Source: Gemmobacter sp. (lineage in GTDB: Bacteria > Pseudomonadota > Alphaproteobacteria > Rhodobacterales > Rhodobacteraceae). Taken from it: a DNA stretch of 10,860 nt. The position numbers and the translations under genes are program-made. Below are positions 1 through 5,685 of this stretch, piece after piece; position 1 is the first letter of the stretch, and every line of letters begins with the position of its first letter. The stretch covers positions 1 through 10,860 of the forward strand of contig JAUSPL010000616.1 in NCBI GenBank assembly GCA_030656535.1, in the 5' to 3' direction. The notes beneath the pieces are model-generated. The model worked only from the letters and a program-made list of their open reading frames with translations, searched no databases and had not been told where the DNA came from.

Positions 1-114
1 GGATAACTCGATGCGTGCCGCAATCCGGTCAAGTTGAGTCAAGTCGCCACACGCGATCCGGGCTCGCAGGTCTGTCAGATCAGAAATGAGGTCGTCCGCC
101 GGGTCAGTTACCAT
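1..114 (-). CDS. Unidentified small flagellar-cluster protein, N-terminal 38 residues only (possibly FlgN-like)
   Basis: The frame is open from an ATG at 114 to the window edge and gives 38 residues, rich in Asp, Leu, Arg and Ala with heptad-like spacing (LISDLTDLRARI), which suggests a helical protein. A good ribosome binding site (AAGGGA, 7 nt spacing) lies inside the end of the preceding flgJ frame. The two genes overlap by 11 bp, so they are probably translationally coupled and in one operon. I do not recognise the protein from this fragment. A FlgN-type export chaperone would suit a small helical protein beside flgJ, but that is inference from position only. Confidence 0.7.
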   Translation of the reverse strand, partial: MVTDPADDLISDLTDLRARIACGDLTQLDRIAARIELS

Positions 115-385
115 CTGGCAGTCCCTTCATTGCGTTGAACAGATGCTCTGCCAGACCGATCCCGCCACGCTTGGCGATGGCATCTGCTTGTGCGCGACGT
201 AGAAAGGACGAGAATTGGTCTTCTCCTGCTCCACCGCCAAAGCTTTCGGACATCTGGCCAAGTCCGACGTGCCCAAGCATCTCGGCGATGAATGCGCTTT
301 CAAGCTCCACCGCTTTTGCGCGCAATACGGCGTCCGGCGCGAGGTTGGGATAGGTTTGGGCGAAAGTTACAGGCGGAAGCGTCAT
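104..385 (-). CDS. flgJ: FlgJ-type rod-binding protein (short form, no muramidase domain)
   Basis: This 93-residue protein matches the rod-binding domain found at the N-terminus of enterobacterial FlgJ and as a stand-alone protein (often called CheL) in alphaproteobacteria. Residues 26-87 carry the family pattern: the helix VELESAFIAEML, a Gly-rich loop (FGGGAGEDQF, 49-58), then a helix ending in GGIGLAEHLFNAM. The known role is as a rod cap or scaffold in the periplasm during flagellar rod assembly. The C-terminal peptidoglycan hydrolase domain of gamma-proteobacterial FlgJ is absent, as is normal in this group. The ATG at 385 is preceded by GGAG with 6 nt spacing. It is transcribed divergently from fliK and overlaps the next minus-strand gene by 11 bp. 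Confidence 0.88.
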   Translation of the reverse strand: MTLPPVTFAQTYPNLAPDAVLRAKAVELESAFIAEMLGHVGLGQMSESFGGGAGEDQFSSFLRRAQADAIAKRGGIGLAEHLFNAMKGLPDGN

Positions 386-427
386 TTGGATCTCCAGTTA
401 GAATTTTCCTCATTCTGGACGGGCGCG

Positions 428-442
428 GTAAACAGCCGGTAA
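428..442. promoter_or_regulatory. Degenerate CtrA-like repeat GTAA-N7-GTAA in the flgJ/fliK divergent region
   Basis: Between the divergent starts of flgJ (385) and fliK (466), GTAA occurs twice with exactly 7 bases between (428-431 and 439-442). On the minus strand this reads TTAC-N7-TTACC. It has the spacing of the alphaproteobacterial CtrA box (TTAA-N7-TTAAC) but differs in one base of each half-site. CtrA commonly controls flagellar genes in Rhodobacterales, so a weak site here is plausible. The match is imperfect and could be chance in an 80-bp region. No convincing sigma-70 or sigma-54 promoter was seen there. Confidence 0.25.
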
Positions 443-465
443 CTTTCTACGGCAATGATGCTTGC

Positions 466-2580
466 ATGATGACAGAAGTCTTGGGTGCCATATTGCGTTT
501 GAATGCAGATTCTGTTCCCGACTTTGCGGGGCAGAAGCCAGCGTCGTCGCCCGCTCCTGAATCGGTGGGGGAGGAAACGTTCCGGGATATCTGGGCGATG
601 GCGATGCTGGGTGATGCCCCCCCCGGATTGGTGCCTGTGCAACCGGATACGTTGGGCAAGGCTGGGGCTGGGGCGATGGTTGTGGTTTCTGCTTCCCCCA
701 GGGCGGTCCCGTTGGCGATCACTGCCCCAGTGCCGGACCCAACCGAGCCCGCGCATGGGGCGCTGCAGGCGGTTCGGTTGGCCAACAATGCTCCAAGGCT
801 GCACCTCGCCCAGCCCGAGCATGGGGCGCTGCCGTCGGGGTCGCCTGCGCCAGTCGTTCCTGGCAGCGCCGTTGCGTCTGCCATTGCTCATGCAATGTCA
901 CGCGCAGAGGTCATCGCGGCCATCCCAAGCACGGTCCGACAAGCACCGCTTGACGAACTGACCCCCAAGACAGAGCCGACAACCAGTGCCTTGGTTCCAG
1001 AGACTGGGGCGTTGAGCCGGGAAAAGTTGTCGCCGCATCAGCCGAATCTGCCAGATGAAGCACAACCGGCGGCGGTCAAGACCTTCGCGGTCACGGCTCA
1101 GGCGGCACCTGTTCCGCCAGTCTCCGTTCTGCCCCCTGCGTATCCCACACCCTCGGCCAACGAAGTGCAGCCAGAGTGTGACAGGCCTGCTGCGGCCTTG
1201 CCTATTCCTCCGCCGATCCTTGCTCCGCAGGGCGCGATCGCCGGGGAACCATCGAAAGGATCGCCGGATCAGCGGCCAGCCAGTATGGCCGAACGTATCG
1301 TAGCGGCTGAACTGATGCGTTTCGGGGTCGATCAGGGCCCAGCGAACGTGGCCAAGCCTGCGATTGATCCTGTCCATCCGGGCGAGAGGTCAGTCTTGGC
1401 AGGGCACGTCAATCCTGGAATGGAAGCCACACCGCTCTCGAACGGAGCCCCGAGTGCATGGATGCCACCTGCGCGGTACTTTCCAAAGCCGACGGCACAA
1501 ACAACTGGCCCACTTGCCATTTCCACCCGTGAGCCCGCTGGCATGCAAGCCCCTGTGACTGCGTTGCCCGTGGACGCCGATGTCGGTGGGCCTGCGCAAA
1601 TTGCCCTTGACCCGGTCACGGATCACAGACCAGTGAATCTGCACTATTTGACGTCACTTGTCCTGTTGCCAAAACTATCTGATCCCGCATTATCGGACCT
1701 GACCAAGCTACAGGACCGTGCCGCAGTGGGTAGCGCTGCGGTGTCGGTTCATTCCCCCCCAAAGATTTCTCTGCCTGATTGGGTGCAGGTCACACCATCG
1801 ACGCCTGAGGTTAGACATTGCGCAGGCGATGCTGCGGTCAAGCCCGCACTGGGGGGCCCCGGTCCTTCAACCATTCTGGGTGCGCCGCCGCTCAATGTTT
1901 CTGCTAAAGTTCCAACTGCGATTGTGTCCCCGCCCAGCGCAGGACCAGTGATCCTTGAAACCATGAAGCCAGCCGATGTGCCGCAAGTGCGTCCAATGCT
2001 CAAAACGCAACCCGTGGTCAGCCCCTTGCTTGAAACAACCCTGGATGTGGCAGACGAACAGCCCGCCGTATCGATCGCTGACAAGCCGATGTTGCTCCTG
2101 ATGGGCAACCCCATATTGGACCCCCTCGCGGTGTCCGGCGCTGATCTTGTCGCGACGGACACCCGACCAAGCCTGTTGCAACCCTTGCCCAACAGCGTGC
2201 CAGACGTGCGTTCGTCGCAGTTGCCCGCCCGTCAGATCGCCGAAAGCCTGGCTGCACCCGCCGAGGGTCGGATCGAAGTACGCCTCGACCCAGAGGAACT
2301 GGGCACGGTCAAGGTCACATTGGTCCCTGATGGTGATCGGATGCGCGTCATGATTGTGGCTGATCGTCCCGAAACCATGGAGTTGCTGAGGCGCAACTCA
2401 AACGATCTGGCGCAGGAGTTCAGGACGATCGGGTATGACACGACCAGTTTCAGCTTTGGGCAATCGCGGCGCGACAATCAAAGCCGTGACGGGTTTGCGC
2501 CAGCCGATGTCGATCTGACCGAACCGGCTGCAACTTCGCCATCTCCCGTCGCCGATGGGTCATTGGACCTGAGGCTTTGA
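466..2580 (+). CDS. fliK: Flagellar hook-length control protein FliK
   Basis: The encoded 704-residue protein has the FliK layout: a long, low-complexity region rich in Pro, Ala and Val (about residues 20-560) and a compact C-terminal Flg_hook domain at about 590-680, with the hallmark RLDPEELGTVKVTL near 606-619 followed by an Asn/Leu/Phe-rich helix. FliK is the secreted molecular ruler that measures hook length and switches FlhB export specificity. The frame is open upstream to 292, but that extension would cover the flgJ start, so I place the start at ATG 466 (or the next codon, 469). Neither has a clear Shine-Dalgarno, so the start is uncertain. The linker contains an in-frame 21-bp near-repeat (746-766 and 812-832). 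flgD begins 10 bp after the stop, so the two are almost certainly cotranscribed. Confidence 0.88.
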   Translation: MMTEVLGAILRLNADSVPDFAGQKPASSPAPESVGEETFRDIWAMAMLGDAPPGLVPVQPDTLGKAGAGAMVVVSASPRAVPLAITAPVPDPTEPAHGALQAVRLANNAPRLHLAQPEHGALPSGSPAPVVPGSAVASAIAHAMSRAEVIAAIPSTVRQAPLDELTPKTEPTTSALVPETGALSREKLSPHQPNLPDEAQPAAVKTFAVTAQAAPVPPVSVLPPAYPTPSANEVQPECDRPAAALPIPPPILAPQGAIAGEPSKGSPDQRPASMAERIVAAELMRFGVDQGPANVAKPAIDPVHPGERSVLAGHVNPGMEATPLSNGAPSAWMPPARYFPKPTAQTTGPLAISTREPAGMQAPVTALPVDADVGGPAQIALDPVTDHRPVNLHYLTSLVLLPKLSDPALSDLTKLQDRAAVGSAAVSVHSPPKISLPDWVQVTPSTPEVRHCAGDAAVKPALGGPGPSTILGAPPLNVSAKVPTAIVSPPSAGPVILETMKPADVPQVRPMLKTQPVVSPLLETTLDVADEQPAVSIADKPMLLLMGNPILDPLAVSGADLVATDTRPSLLQPLPNSVPDVRSSQLPARQIAESLAAPAEGRIEVRLDPEELGTVKVTLVPDGDRMRVMIVADRPETMELLRRNSNDLAQEFRTIGYDTTSFSFGQSRRDNQSRDGFAPADVDLTEPAATSPSPVADGSLDLRL
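746..832 (+). repeat. In-frame 21-bp direct repeat in the fliK linker
   Basis: Bases 746-766 and 812-832 are identical at 20 of 21 positions, with a period of 66 bp (22 codons). Both copies encode a Pro-x-HGAL segment (EPAHGAL and QPEHGAL). This suggests a small internal duplication in the FliK linker, a region known to vary in length between species. The flanking bases do not continue the similarity convincingly. Confidence 0.6.
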
Positions 2581-2590
2581 AAGGAAAAAC

Positions 2591-3241
2591 ATGGAAATCA
2601 CACCAGTTCAGACGGCGCCCAGCGTCGCCACGCAATCGAGATCCGCGATCACCTCGGATTTTGACACGTTTCTCAAGATGCTGACCGCTCAGGTGCAAAA
2701 TCAGGACCCGATGGACCCGCTCGATTCCAGCCAGTTTGCGGTTCAACTTGCAACTTTTTCTGGCGTAGAGCAGCAGGTTCGCACCAACCAGATGCTCGAG
2801 TCGCTTTCGTCTCAGATGGGCGTGATGAATATGGCCCAACTGGCTGGTTGGATCGGAATGGAGGCACGGGTGGACATCCCAGTGCAGTTTGATGGCGCAC
2901 CAGTGATTTTGTCCCCCAATCCGGCCGCTCTGGCAGACAAGGCTGTCTTGGTCACACGCGACAATCTGGGGCGAGAGGTGTCGCGGACAGAAATCCCCGT
3001 TGCTGCGGGTCCCTATGAATGGACGGGCATCGATTCGTTGGGGATGTCTTTGCCCGATGGTCGCTATGGATTTTCCTTGGAAAGTTACTCAGACAATCAA
3101 CTGCTAGGTGCGAATCCCGTCGAGGTCTATGCAACAGTCCAAGAAGCACGCGGCAACGGGACAGGGGGCGTGATGTTGGTGTTTGCCGGAGGGGTGACTG
3201 CTGATGCCGGCCAGGTTTCCGCGCTGCGTCGCGCGAACTGA
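2591..3241 (+). CDS. flgD: Flagellar hook assembly scaffold FlgD
   Basis: The 216-residue protein has the typical FlgD N-terminal domain. Residues 24-66 contain FLKMLTAQVQNQDPMDPLDS followed by QFAVQLATFSGVEQQVRTNQ, which is diagnostic of the family. The C-terminal half is beta-rich and fits the FlgD Tudor/Ig-like cap domains (WIGMEARV, then VSRTEIPVAAGPYEWTGID). FlgD is exported through the flagellar type III apparatus and forms the temporary cap on which FlgE hook subunits polymerise. The length is normal for the family. An AAGGAA ribosome binding site sits 4 nt before the ATG. It follows fliK by 10 bp, an order that is common in flagellar operons. Confidence 0.95.
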   Translation: MEITPVQTAPSVATQSRSAITSDFDTFLKMLTAQVQNQDPMDPLDSSQFAVQLATFSGVEQQVRTNQMLESLSSQMGVMNMAQLAGWIGMEARVDIPVQFDGAPVILSPNPAALADKAVLVTRDNLGREVSRTEIPVAAGPYEWTGIDSLGMSLPDGRYGFSLESYSDNQLLGANPVEVYATVQEARGNGTGGVMLVFAGGVTADAGQVSALRRAN

Positions 3242-3261
3242 CAGCAGGTTTTGACTTCGTT

Positions 3262-3291
3262 GCTTCGACGGGGCTAAAACCGCCGCGAAGC
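3262..3291 (+). other. Imperfect hairpin between flgD and the HD-domain gene
   Basis: GCTTCG (3262-3267) and CGAAGC (3286-3291) are fully complementary. The inner CGG/CCG (3269-3271 with 3283-3285) extends the stem to 9 bp with one bulged A. No T-run follows, so it is not a typical intrinsic terminator. It ends 2 nt before the GAGGGG ribosome binding site (3294-3299) of the next gene, so it could affect mRNA processing or translation. An alternative weaker pairing is GGTTTT (3247-3252) with AAAACC (3276-3281). Confidence 0.35.
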
Positions 3292-3304
3292 ATGAGGGGC
3301 GTGG

Positions 3305-3907
3305 ATGATGAAACAGCCAAGGGCATGGCAACGGATGCTGTCTGGGCGCAGACTGGATCTGCTTGATCCCACACCAATGGACATCGAGATAGCCGACATT
3401 GCGCACGGCCTTGCATTTGTTGCGCGGTGGAACGGCCAGACCAGCGGCGACTGGGCCTATTCGGTGGCGGAACATTCGCTGTTGGTCGAGCAACTATTTT
3501 CTCGCGTCTATCCCGGAATGGGCTCACGCTGGAATCTGGCGGCATTGCTGCATGATGCACCAGAATATGTGATCGGTGACATGATCAGCCCGGTCAAATC
3601 AGCCATCGGGCCCGAGTACGGCCTGTTGGATGCCCGGTTGATGGCCGCGATCCACATCCGGTTTGGTCTGCCGGCACACCTGCCCGCCCCGATAAAGGCT
3701 GCAATCAAGCAGGCCGACAAAATGTCCGCCTGGCTTGAGGCTGTCCATATCGCAGGGTTCACCGCAGCCGAAGCGAACCGCCTGTTCGGGCGACCAGACC
3801 CCGAGAGAATCCGGGGTCTGGGTGTTGTGTTGCGCCCACCGACAGACGTGCGCGCCGCATATTGTGCGCGCCACGCGGAACTTCTGGCGGCAATCGACGC
3901 GGCGTAA
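3305..3907 (+). CDS. HD-domain phosphohydrolase, YfbR-like 5'-(deoxy)nucleotidase
   Basis: The 200-residue protein carries the metal-dependent HD signature in the order and spacing of E. coli YfbR: Arg41-Trp42, Glu56-His57-Ser58, His83-Asp84, Glu87, Asp92, and Asp138 in KQADK. The stretch HDAPEYVIGDMISPVK corresponds to HDASEVLTGDLPTPVK of YfbR. YfbR is a cytosolic enzyme that removes the 5'-phosphate from deoxynucleoside monophosphates, and its Arg-Trp pair helps exclude ribose; that pair is kept here. Dephosphorylation of a (deoxy)nucleotide is therefore likely, but the exact substrate is inferred. The ATG at 3305 (or 3308) follows GAGGGG by 5 nt. The gene lies 63 bp after flgD and is convergent with hvrA, with only 3 bp between stop codons. 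Confidence 0.85.
   Translation: MMKQPRAWQRMLSGRRLDLLDPTPMDIEIADIAHGLAFVARWNGQTSGDWAYSVAEHSLLVEQLFSRVYPGMGSRWNLAALLHDAPEYVIGDMISPVKSAIGPEYGLLDARLMAAIHIRFGLPAHLPAPIKAAIKQADKMSAWLEAVHIAGFTAAEANRLFGRPDPERIRGLGVVLRPPTDVRAAYCARHAELLAAIDAA
3794..3821. terminator. Perfect 10-bp inverted repeat near the 3' end of the HD gene, possible hvrA or bidirectional terminator
   Basis: CCAGACCCCG (3794-3803) and CGGGGTCTGG (3812-3821) are perfect inverted repeats around an 8-nt loop, giving a GC-rich stem. It lies inside the coding region of the HD-domain gene, about 90 bp before its stop and about 90 nt downstream of the hvrA stop on the other strand. The two convergent genes are only 3 bp apart, leaving no other place for a shared terminator. 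No T-run follows in the minus direction and only a weak T/G-rich stretch in the plus direction. The structure is clear, but the terminator role is a guess. Confidence 0.35.
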
Positions 3908-3910
3908 TCG

Positions 3911-4228
3911 TCAGATCACCATATCTTCTGGCGATTTTCCCTGAGCAAGTGCAGCTTCAAACCACCGAGGTTTGCGGCCGCGGCCAGTCCAGGTTTCTGC
4001 TGGGTTGGCAGGATTGGCGTATTTTGCGGCTGCCGGTGCACGCTTGCGTGGCGCAGCTGACAGGCCCGTCAGTTCGGACAACGAGAAACCCATCTCGCGA
4101 GCCTTTTCTTCAAGTTCGGCAAGCGCCTCTTTCTTTTTGCGATCTTCGTAAGTCGCAATTGCACGGCCAATTCTTGAGTAGAGATCTTTGAGTTCGCGCA
4201 ATGACAGCGCATTCAGATCGAATTCCAT
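3911..4228 (-). CDS. hvrA: H-NS family nucleoid-associated regulator HvrA
   Basis: The 105-residue protein has an N-terminal helical oligomerisation region with a charged coiled-coil stretch (residues 10-46, EDRKKKEALAELEEKAREMG). A basic linker (60-69) leads to the H-NS C-terminal DNA-binding motif YANPANPAETWTGRGRKPRW at 70-89. HvrA of Rhodobacter capsulatus is a small AT-rich-DNA-binding regulator first described for light-dependent control of photosynthesis genes, and it is encoded next to regA and senC as here. The ATG at 4228 is preceded by AGGGA with 7 nt spacing. The gene lies 118 bp downstream of regA, with a hairpin between them, so it may be expressed by readthrough, from its own promoter, or both. 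In a non-phototroph it would act more generally. Confidence 0.88.
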   Translation of the reverse strand: MEFDLNALSLRELKDLYSRIGRAIATYEDRKKKEALAELEEKAREMGFSLSELTGLSAAPRKRAPAAAKYANPANPAETWTGRGRKPRWFEAALAQGKSPEDMVI

Positions 4229-4294
4229 TTAAGCGTCCCTATCTAGATGTCGCCTTATTGACTTATTCAACTCGGAAATCAACAGTCGCAATTC

Positions 4295-4318
4295 CCGGAA
4301 TGCAGACATGCAATCCGG
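4295..4318. other. Intercistronic hairpin between regA and hvrA
   Basis: CCGGAATGCA (4295-4304) and TGCAATCCGG (4309-4318) pair over 10 positions with a single A-A mismatch, closing a 4-nt loop. In the minus (mRNA) direction it starts 28 nt after the regA stop codon and is followed by GAATTGCGAC rather than a T-run. It may be a 3'-stabilising or attenuating element that sets the ratio of hvrA to regA message. It also overlaps a 10-bp palindrome, AATCCGGATT (4312-4321), so a protein-binding site is an alternative. Confidence 0.45.
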
Positions 4319-4346
4319 ATTCAGCGATTTGACGATCATCTTACGG

Positions 4347-4901
4347 TTACTTGGGGCTTCGTTTGGCAAGAATTCGCTGCAAAGTCCGGCGATGCATGTT
4401 CAGGCGTCGCGCGGTTTCGGAAACATTCCGATCACACAACTCATAGATTCTCTGAATATGCTCCCACCTTACCCGATCTGCTGACATCGGGTTGTCCGGC
4501 GGAGGCGGTAATGCCTCGCCGCGCAATAGAAGCGCATTGGTGATATCGTTGGCGTCAGCGGGTTTGGAGAGATAATCAATGGCCCCGATTTTGACGGCCG
4601 CTACGGCGGTAGCAATGGCACCGTAGCCGGTCAATACCACGATGCGGCAATCGGGTCTGCGTTCACGCAAGGCTTCGACCACATCAAGGCCGTTGCCGTC
4701 CTCCAGGCGCAAGTCAACGACGGCGTAGGCGGGCGGGCGGGCGTGAGCAATTGCCTTGCCCATTGCCACACTTTCTGCTGTTTCGGGCAGGAAGCCGCGC
4801 TTTTCCATCGCCTTTGCGAGGCGCTTCACAAAGGGCTCATCATCGTCCACCAGAAGCAGCGTGCGGTCCTCGCCAAGTTCCGTGGGGTCGTGATCAGTCA
4901 T
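4347..4901 (-). CDS. regA: Global redox response regulator RegA (PrrA/ActR/RegR family)
   Basis: The 184-residue product has a receiver domain (about residues 13-125) with acidic pocket Asp19-Asp21, phosphoacceptor Asp63 in YAVVDLRLEDG, a Thr in VLTGYG and a Lys in YLSKPAD. A Pro-rich linker (PPPP) and a Fis-type helix-turn-helix (VSETARRLNMHRRTLQRIL, 160-178) follow. Asp63 and the length match Rhodobacter RegA. RegA is phosphorylated by RegB under reducing conditions and controls respiration, carbon and nitrogen fixation, hydrogen use and, where present, photosynthesis. An in-frame ATG at 4931 would add 10 residues. I prefer 4901 because it gives the family length and N-terminus, although its AAAGGGA site is about 12 nt away. 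It lies 73 bp downstream of senC in the same direction. Confidence 0.95.
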   Translation of the reverse strand: MTDHDPTELGEDRTLLLVDDDEPFVKRLAKAMEKRGFLPETAESVAMGKAIAHARPPAYAVVDLRLEDGNGLDVVEALRERRPDCRIVVLTGYGAIATAVAAVKIGAIDYLSKPADANDITNALLLRGEALPPPPDNPMSADRVRWEHIQRIYELCDRNVSETARRLNMHRRTLQRILAKRSPK

Positions 4902-4974
4902 GTCGGGCGTATCCCTTTGAATCTTGCGCATATGACTGTTCTAGGGCGATGGAGTACCTCCGTCAAATAGCAGG

Positions 4975-5595
4975 TCATCGTCTTTCCAGATAGCACGATA
5001 CCCTTGCGGCCATTTGGTCCGGTGTTTCCTCACGGCGGAAGAACTCGGCGAACCCGGTCTCGGGCAAAACCAGATAGGTAAAGGTCGAGTGGTCTATCAG
5101 GTAGAATTCTTCGGACGGGTCCTGGATCTTGTAAAATGTCTTGTACGCTTTTGATGCGGCCTTTACCTGATCTTCGCTGCCGCTCAGCGCGATCATGTGC
5201 GGATGCATGTTTTCAGCAAAGTCCGCCAGAACTTCGGGCGTGTCGCGCTTTGGATCGACCGATATGAATACGGGCGTGACCTCGTGCCCAAGCTCTTCAA
5301 GAATATCAACCGCTTCGGAGTTTCTTGCGACGTCCAACGGACAAACGTCCGGGCAGAAGGTGTAGCCAAAATAGACCAGAGCTGGTTTGGTGAAAACGTC
5401 ACGCTCGGTCACTGTTGTCCCGTTTTGGTCCACAAGGGTGAACGGTCCGCCGATCGCCCCTGCGCCACCGGCCACCACGGATGCGCGGCAATCTGCGAAG
5501 GGATCGTCGGACCTTGGGTATAGGGTGTAAAGCGCCGTTCCAGCCAGAAGTGCCAAAATGGTTGCTGCCGCAGCGCCTGCATACAGCTTGGTCAT
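4975..5595 (-). CDS. senC: Sco1/SenC-type copper chaperone
   Basis: The 206-residue protein has an N-terminal membrane anchor (about residues 4-25) and a periplasmic thioredoxin-like Sco domain. The copper ligands are visible: Cys81 and Cys85 in YTFCPDVCPLD and His169 in LIDHSTFTY. Sco proteins deliver copper to, or reduce, the CuA centre of cytochrome oxidase. In Rhodobacter, SenC/PrrC is also reported to influence RegB/PrrB signalling. The ATG at 5595 has AAGGAA 7 nt upstream. The frame stays open far upstream, antisense to regB, but that extension has no family similarity and I exclude it. It diverges from regB across 90 bp and probably heads a senC-regA-hvrA operon. Cys36 and Cys201 are extra cysteines of unknown role. 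Confidence 0.95.
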   Translation of the reverse strand: MTKLYAGAAAATILALLAGTALYTLYPRSDDPFADCRASVVAGGAGAIGGPFTLVDQNGTTVTERDVFTKPALVYFGYTFCPDVCPLDVARNSEAVDILEELGHEVTPVFISVDPKRDTPEVLADFAENMHPHMIALSGSEDQVKAASKAYKTFYKIQDPSEEFYLIDHSTFTYLVLPETGFAEFFRREETPDQMAARVSCYLERR

Positions 5596-5685
5596 GGCGT
5601 GTTCCTTGTTATTTTCATCGGGGTCATTGATCCGATATCTTTGCAGAACTAACAATGGCCTGATTGACGCATCCATGGACCCCAC
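5596..5685. promoter_or_regulatory. Divergent promoter region of senC-regA and regB
   Basis: The 90 bp between the two start codons must contain, or overlap, the promoters for regB and for the senC operon, because both transcripts begin outward from here. I see the AAGGAA ribosome binding site of senC but no convincing sigma-70 hexamer pair. A TTGAT at 5631-5635 resembles one half of an FnrL site (TTGAT-N4-ATCAA), but the second half is missing. In Rhodobacter this intergenic region is autoregulated by RegA; no clear GCG-N-CGC-type box was recognised here. Confidence 0.5.

Noticed and set aside
292..465. N-terminal extension of fliK
   Set aside because: It would overlap the start of flgJ on the other strand and encodes an Arg-rich, unrelated segment. 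The ATG at 466 lies in the spacer and fits better.
3247..3281. GGTTTT/AAAACC inverted repeat after flgD as a terminator
   Set aside because: The stem is AT-rich with a 23-nt loop and no following T-run, and it competes with a more stable overlapping hairpin.
4901..4931. Alternative upstream start of regA
   Set aside because: The extra 10 residues have no counterpart in RegA proteins, and the 184-residue form places the phosphoacceptor at Asp63 as in Rhodobacter.
5631..5645. Possible FnrL box in the regB/senC spacer
   Set aside because: Only the TTGAT half is present; the bases at the expected second half do not match ATCAA.
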